9,681 bases of DNA from an uncultured Oscillospiraceae bacterium (GTDB lineage: Bacteria > Bacillota > Clostridia > Oscillospirales > Oscillospiraceae). The notes beneath the pieces are model-generated. The model was not told where the DNA came from. It saw only the letters and a list, made by a program, of their open reading frames with translations, and searched no databases. Location of the stretch: NCBI GenBank assembly GCA_934553255.1, contig CAKTEZ010000035.1:1-9681 (forward strand), read 5' to 3'. Position numbers and translations under genes: made by a program. This document shows, one piece after another, positions 6,614 to 9,681 of the stretch (positions are counted from its first letter, which is position 1; each line of letters starts with the position of its first letter).

Positions 6614-6621
6614 TGACTGTT

Positions 6622-8091
6622 ATGAAACACGGCTTTTCTCTCCGCTCGTTCTTTCAGCCCGTGGACCTCACGAGGGGAGCATGCTGGAAGACCATACTTG
6701 TTTTCTCCTTTCCGATCATTGTCTCCTACCTGCTCCAGCAGGTCTATTCCATCAGCGACGCGGCCATCGTCGGACAGACGCTGACCGCCAGCGAGGTCGC
6801 AGGCGTGAACGACACCACGGCGCTTGCCATGATCTTCCTGCAGTTCGCCTTCGGCGCGAGCGCCGGCTTCTGCACCGTGACCTCCTGCTGCGTCGGTGCG
6901 CGGGACAGCGCGGGCGTGCGTCGCTCGATGGCGGCGCAGATCGTCCTCTCCGCGGCGCTGACCCTTGTTCTCACAGCGCTCGCGCTCGTGCTGCTGGACC
7001 CCATGCTCGCATGGATCAATGTCACGCCCGCCAGCCCCGCGGTCTACCGCGCGGCCTATACCTACTGTGCCATTCTCTTCGCGGGGATCGGCGCGCAGCT
7101 TTTCTACAATTTTATCTGCTCGTTCCTACGCAGCATGGGCGACAGCGCCACGCCGCTCGCCTTCCTGCTCTTTTCCACCGTGCTGAATGTGGGACTGGAC
7201 CTGCTCTTTATCCTCTCGTTCCGCTGGGGCGTCGCGGGAGCGGCGGTCGCGACCGTCGCGGCGCAGCTCATCAGCACCGTCGCCTGCTTTGCCTACGCCT
7301 TTGTGAAGTATCCGGAGCTGCGGCTGCACCGCGAGGACTGGCGCATCACACGGCGCGACATCCTGCGCCACCTGATCCAGGGGATCCCGCTCGGCCTGCA
7401 GTTCTCCGTCCTCGCCGTCGGCATCATCGTGATGCAGAGTGTCATCGTGCAGTTTGACACGCTGGGCGGCGAGATGGTCTCCAACGCCGCGCAGAACGGC
7501 TTTGGCGCGGCAAACAAGCTCAACAATCTGCTCATGACGCCGCTCAACGGACTCGGCGTGGCCATGACCAGCTTCACCGCGCAGAACCTCGGCGCGGGCG
7601 ACCACGCGCGCATCAAAAAGGGGACCCTTCAGGCGCTCGGCATCGTGTGGACGATGTGCCTGCTCTCCATGGGGGTCGGGCTGCTGCTCTCGCGCGGCGG
7701 CGCGTACCTTTATCTGTTCCTCTCGCCGGATAAGGTGACGGTGGAAACGGTCCGCTTCGGCAATACCTACCTTTATGTAGACCTCTCGCTTTACCTGTTC
7801 CTCGGCTTTATCTTCGTGGTACGCAACTGCGTGCAGGGCATCGGAAAGCCGCAGTTCGTACTCGGCGCGGGCGCCGCCGAGCTGATCGCCCGCGTGAGCG
7901 TGTGCCTGCTGCTCCCTCCGGCGCTCGCGGGCGGCGCGGTCAGCGCCGCCGCGCCGCCCGCCGCGGTCTACGCGCTCTGCTTCGCCGACCCCTTTGCATG
8001 GATCGCGGCGGATTCCGTGCTGTTCGTGCCGTTCCTGCACAATATTCTGCGGCAGGACTATGCCTATCTCCACAGGGGACGCGGCGCGTGA
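6622..8091 (+). CDS. MATE family efflux protein (second, DinF/NorM-like)
   Basis: A 489-residue integral membrane transporter of the MATE family, with hydrophobic segments for 12 helices. Family features are SFPIIVSYLLQQVYSISDAAIVG (within 29-51), CVGARDS (90-96), FLRSMGDS (168-175), NVGLDLLFI (189-197), QNLGAGD (321-327) and RNCVQGIGKP (401-410). It should export cationic drugs or metabolites by ion antiport; the substrate cannot be inferred. The start at 6622 follows the binding site and the consensus promoter. One oddity is an Ala/Pro-rich stretch at about 432-450 before FADPFAW, where I would expect a shorter loop from memory of the family. Sequence and orientation differ from the first MATE gene, so they are old paralogues, not a local duplication. 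It has its own promoter and stands alone. Confidence 0.93.
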   Translation: MKHGFSLRSFFQPVDLTRGACWKTILVFSFPIIVSYLLQQVYSISDAAIVGQTLTASEVAGVNDTTALAMIFLQFAFGASAGFCTVTSCCVGARDSAGVRRSMAAQIVLSAALTLVLTALALVLLDPMLAWINVTPASPAVYRAAYTYCAILFAGIGAQLFYNFICSFLRSMGDSATPLAFLLFSTVLNVGLDLLFILSFRWGVAGAAVATVAAQLISTVACFAYAFVKYPELRLHREDWRITRRDILRHLIQGIPLGLQFSVLAVGIIVMQSVIVQFDTLGGEMVSNAAQNGFGAANKLNNLLMTPLNGLGVAMTSFTAQNLGAGDHARIKKGTLQALGIVWTMCLLSMGVGLLLSRGGAYLYLFLSPDKVTVETVRFGNTYLYVDLSLYLFLGFIFVVRNCVQGIGKPQFVLGAGAAELIARVSVCLLLPPALAGGAVSAAAPPAAVYALCFADPFAWIAADSVLFVPFLHNILRQDYAYLHRGRGA

Positions 8092-8105
8092 CGCTTGCGC
8101 GGGAC

Positions 8106-8121
8106 GCGGAAATTTTTCCGC
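8106..8121 (+). terminator. Possible weak terminator after the second MATE gene
   Basis: GCGGAAA/TTTCCGC can pair 15 bases after the stop codon, followed by AAAATTTTC. The stem is short, with a minimal loop and an interrupted U-run, so termination here is uncertain. Confidence 0.4.
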
Positions 8122-8149
8122 AAAATTTTCAAAAAAGAGAAAATAAGGC

Positions 8150-8178
8150 TTGCATTTCACGCCAAGGTGTGCTATTTT
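8150..8178 (+). promoter_or_regulatory. Putative promoter of tRNA-Pro(GGG)
   Basis: TTGCAT (8150-8155), 17 bases, TATTTT (8173-8178), in a locally AT-rich stretch about 30 bases before the tRNA. It is weaker than the promoter of the other proline tRNA. Confidence 0.6.
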
Positions 8179-8208
8179 ATTTAGGCTGAGTTCAGCAGAA
8201 CGGCATAT

Positions 8209-8285
8209 CCGGGTGTGGCGAAGTTTGGTATCGCGCTTGAATGGGGTTCAAGAGGCCGCTGGTTCGATTCCAGTCACTCGGACCA
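8209..8285 (+). tRNA. tRNA-Pro, anticodon GGG
   Basis: A 77-base cloverleaf: acceptor CCGGGTG/CACTCGG, discriminator A, encoded CCA (8283-8285). D stem GCGA/TCGC, anticodon stem CTTGA/TCAAG, loop ATGGGGT (anticodon GGG), T arm GCTGG-TTCGATT-CCAGT with a closing G-U pair. It reads CCC/CCU proline codons. The loop has A32 and U38, a combination known to tune decoding in some GGN-anticodon tRNAs. The acceptor stem is identical to that of the leftward tRNA-Pro(CGG), while the anticodon arms differ. Confidence 0.96.
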
Positions 8286-8289
8286 AACA

Positions 8290-8341
8290 ATGATAATCCG
8301 AACTACATTCTCCAAATAGGGAATGTGTTCGGATTTATCAT
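8290..8341 (+). terminator. Long bulged stem-loop ending tRNA-Pro(GGG)
   Basis: Four paired blocks stack into 22 base pairs: ATGATAA/TTATCAT, TCCGAAC/GTTCGGA, ACATTC/GAATGT and CC/GG. Three single-base bulges interrupt them and a five-base AAATA loop caps them. It starts four bases after the tRNA CCA and is followed by TTCTATTG. It most likely terminates the tRNA transcript; the U-run is poor for a simple terminator. Confidence 0.65.
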
Positions 8342-8364
8342 TTCTATTGAGAATGTGCTCTGAC

Positions 8365-8401
8365 AAACGACGCAAGCGGATTTATTCCGCTTGCGCCGTT
8401 T
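8365..8401 (-). terminator. Terminator of the lipoprotein gene
   Basis: A 15-bp stem with one G-U pair (AAACGGCGCAAGCGG against its complement, arms 8387-8401 and 8365-8379) and a seven-base loop, just past the stop codon at 8408. The stem ends in GTTT on the minus strand. It stands back to back with the tRNA terminator, separating the two converging units. Confidence 0.8.
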
Positions 8402-8407
8402 CCTTGT

Positions 8408-9373
8408 TTACCAGCCGGTTCCGCCAATATTAACATGCCAGCCATCCGCGGATCGCGTGACATATCCCACACGGCCATACCCCAACGCGCCTGCCGGTAC
8501 ATCCGCGTCGTTTCCGGAATACTCTTCGGTGTTTCCCGCCATGGAATTCTGATAGGCACGCTCATTTTCCGGTACGAAAATCGTACTCGCGTAAATCGCC
8601 CAGGTATTCTCGTCGATCAAGCCCTCTTTTCTAAAATGCTCTGTCTGATCTTCTGCGGGCATCACATTACATTTAACGAAAGAAAAACAAAATTTGCTGC
8701 CTTTGGATACCTTCAGATGGACTTCCTCCTGCTGCTGATACCCTGCTTGTGCCGCTGCCAAATAATCCTGTCCTTCATCGGGGATGACAATCTTTGGGTC
8801 GGTATCGTAGCTTCCGCCAAGTGCCTTATATTCCATCGTATCGTAGAAGGAGCGAAGCGCCATAGCCGCGCTCCAATCGGAATCATAGGCGTACTCCTTG
8901 GCGCCGACAAAATAGTATGCTTCATCCCCATAGGTTAAGACGGCGTAATTTGAATCGTCCTCCACCGTGAGGGACCACTGCTCCCCATCCTTGCTTCCCG
9001 AAAGGGATAGCCTATTCTGCTTACCCTCACCTTCAGAAGATGCTGCGGAATAATCCTCTTTTGTGATCCCGCACCAATTAAAATTCTCGCTTGTGGGCAT
9101 CCGCATGGCCCAATATGTGTCCAGCGTGTTCGGATAGCTTTGTCGAACGCCCTCTTGTTCAAGGGTGATGGTCACATCCGTTCCCTCGGAAAGCGTGTCA
9201 AAAACACTGTCAAGAAGTGTCATGCCGTCTGTCTCGTTTACGTTCTCTGTACTGTTTTGGGTGAATTCCTCTTGTTCGCTTTGGCCTGGCATTGGTGTTT
9301 GTGTTTCCGCACCGCATCCCGCTAATGCTAAAACAAGCGTTAAGGCGGCAAACAAAGCAGTATACTTTTTCAC
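8408..9373 (-). CDS. Secreted lipoprotein of unknown function
   Basis: A 321-residue protein that I do not recognise. The N-terminus MKKYTALFAALTLVLALAGC is a lipoprotein signal peptide with the lipobox LAGC, so Cys20 should carry the lipid and the mature protein should sit on the outer face of the membrane. An acidic, Ser/Thr/Gln-rich linker (about 21-50) precedes a soluble domain of alternating polar and aromatic strands. No catalytic motif is apparent. Three other cysteines lie in WCGI, FCFS and KCNV. The start is GTG at 9373 with AAGGAGGG six bases upstream (9380-9387). Codons are less GC-rich than in the core genes, consistent with acquisition. It has its own terminator and an unusual promoter, and lies downstream of an element-type gene on the same strand. 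Possible roles are stress sensing or element cargo; neither is shown. Confidence 0.88.
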   Translation of the reverse strand: MKKYTALFAALTLVLALAGCGAETQTPMPGQSEQEEFTQNSTENVNETDGMTLLDSVFDTLSEGTDVTITLEQEGVRQSYPNTLDTYWAMRMPTSENFNWCGITKEDYSAASSEGEGKQNRLSLSGSKDGEQWSLTVEDDSNYAVLTYGDEAYYFVGAKEYAYDSDWSAAMALRSFYDTMEYKALGGSYDTDPKIVIPDEGQDYLAAAQAGYQQQEEVHLKVSKGSKFCFSFVKCNVMPAEDQTEHFRKEGLIDENTWAIYASTIFVPENERAYQNSMAGNTEEYSGNDADVPAGALGYGRVGYVTRSADGWHVNIGGTGW

Positions 9374-9379
9374 GGATAT

Positions 9380-9387
9380 CCCTCCTT
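9380..9387 (-). promoter_or_regulatory. RBS that sets the lipoprotein GTG start
   Basis: AAGGAGGG on the minus strand, six bases before GTG (9371-9373). The GTG opens the signal peptide exactly, so it is favoured over any internal ATG. Confidence 0.88.
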
Positions 9388-9407
9388 ACTTTGCGTTTAC
9401 TTATATA

Positions 9408-9432
9408 GACGAAAAAAGCGGGAAAAAGTTCC
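9408..9432 (-). promoter_or_regulatory. ECF-sigma-like promoter of the lipoprotein gene
   Basis: On the minus strand GGAAC (9428-9432), a 16-base T-rich spacer and CGTC (9408-9411). This is the layout of promoters read by extracytoplasmic function sigma factors (GGAAC/TGAAAC, 16-17 bases, CGTC/CGTA). A vegetative-looking TATATAAG directly follows, so sigma-A use cannot be excluded, but no good -35 pairs with it. Confidence 0.55.
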
Positions 9433-9472
9433 GTACTTTATTATTATGTTAGCATATTACAGTAAGAACTGC

Positions 9473-9508
9473 AAGGGCGGGAGCATCGTTATAGATGTTC
9501 CCGCCTTT
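9473..9508. terminator. Strong stem-loop after the right-edge gene
   Basis: GGCGGGAGCATC (9476-9487) pairs with GATGTTCCCGCC (9494-9505) around a six-base loop. AAG/TTT extends this to 15 bp when read on the plus strand with two G-U pairs. It begins two bases beyond the stop codon at 9510 and most likely ends that gene, although the U-run on the minus strand is poor. Confidence 0.65.
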
Positions 9509-9509
9509 G

Positions 9510-9681
9510 TTATGTCTTGTTCTCTTGTTCGGCCTGGTGCCTTGCTTTCCACTCGGCATATTCCCGCTGCCCGTCCTCGCTCTCAAAGAACGCTTGGATT
9601 TCCGGGAGCAGGACACGGGCAAGGGCCTCTACCTCGTGATAGGGAATCCCTGTGCCGTAGTCATTGGGCTTCTTTCTGCGC
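9510..9681 (-). CDS. 3' end of a small conserved element-type protein (partial)
   Basis: Only the last 56 codons are present; the gene continues beyond the right edge. The visible part is basic at first (RRKKP), then NDYGTGIPYHEVEALA, then an acidic, Gln/Trp-containing helix ending in EQENKT. I recall similar short proteins of unknown function in Tn1549-like conjugative elements of gut Clostridia; this is recollection, not a search. It reads toward the lipoprotein gene with a stem-loop after its stop. Composition is lower in GC than in the core. An annotated homologue inside an integrative element would confirm the assignment. Confidence 0.6.
   Translation of the reverse strand, partial: RRKKPNDYGTGIPYHEVEALARVLLPEIQAFFESEDGQREYAEWKARHQAEQENKT

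Noticed and set aside
5243..6616. A 457-codon open frame on the plus strand opposite the metallophosphoesterase
   Set aside because: It is antisense to a gene with a complete two-metal motif set and has His/Arg/Gln-rich low-complexity content and no initiation signal.
6577..6621. A riboswitch or attenuator ahead of the second MATE gene
   Set aside because: The predicted leader is only about 40 bases and shows no stable terminator/antiterminator pair.
496..8091. The two MATE genes as a tandem or inverted duplication
   Set aside because: Their proteins share only family-level features, differ in length and diagnostic motifs, and no extended nucleotide similarity is apparent.
7126..8160. A 344-codon open frame on the minus strand opposite the second MATE gene
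   Set aside because: It is a compositional shadow of a well-supported transporter; its product is charged and low in complexity.
1..9681. CRISPR array, insertion sequence or complete integrase gene
   Set aside because: No regularly spaced repeats, no transposase or recombinase motifs and no terminal inverted repeats were seen; element membership is suggested only by the partial genes at each edge.

Overview
The window looks like a chromosomal segment from a GC-rich member of the Clostridia, most plausibly an Oscillospirales/Ruminococcaceae-type gut Firmicute. The grounds are AGGAGG-type ribosome binding sites, near-consensus sigma-A promoters, strongly G/C-biased third codon positions in the core genes, an MtaB rather than MiaB methylthiotransferase, and element-type genes at both edges. 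The taxonomic placement is inference. No database search was possible.

Layout: (1) 1-261, AT-richer: the start of a leftward gene resembling DUF4417 proteins, with an operator-like palindrome in its promoter region, then a terminator. (2) 262-337, leftward tRNA-Pro(CGG) with an exact consensus promoter. (3) 496-3036, a leftward unit of a cysteine desulfurase and, 24 bp behind it, a MATE exporter. (4) 3126-5196, a divergent rightward unit: mtaB, yfbR and a 62-codon membrane protein. (5) 5231-6418, a leftward membrane-anchored metallophosphoesterase sharing a terminator with unit 4. (6) 6622-8091, a rightward second MATE exporter with an exact consensus promoter. (7) 8209-8285, rightward tRNA-Pro(GGG) and its stem-loop terminator. 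(8) 8365-9681, lower-GC DNA: a leftward lipoprotein gene with an extracytoplasmic-function-sigma-like promoter, and the 3' end of a small element-type gene.

How the parts work together: the cysteine desulfurase could supply sulfur for tRNA thiolation or Fe-S clusters. MtaB, expressed from a -10 region that overlaps the desulfurase's own, is an Fe-S enzyme that adds sulfur to tRNA. YfbR is a nucleotide-pool phosphatase. The two MATE pumps belong to different subgroups and are far apart in orientation and sequence, so they are not a recent duplication.

The most structured signal at large scale is that the housekeeping core is bracketed by two tRNA-Pro genes whose 3' ends both point outward, each next to lower-GC, element-like DNA. 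This suggests two integration hot spots. I did not find a clearly new multi-gene system. The observations most worth checking are the two tRNA junctions, the overlapping divergent promoters, and the unidentified lipoprotein with its unusual promoter. No gene-free stretch exceeds 300 bases.
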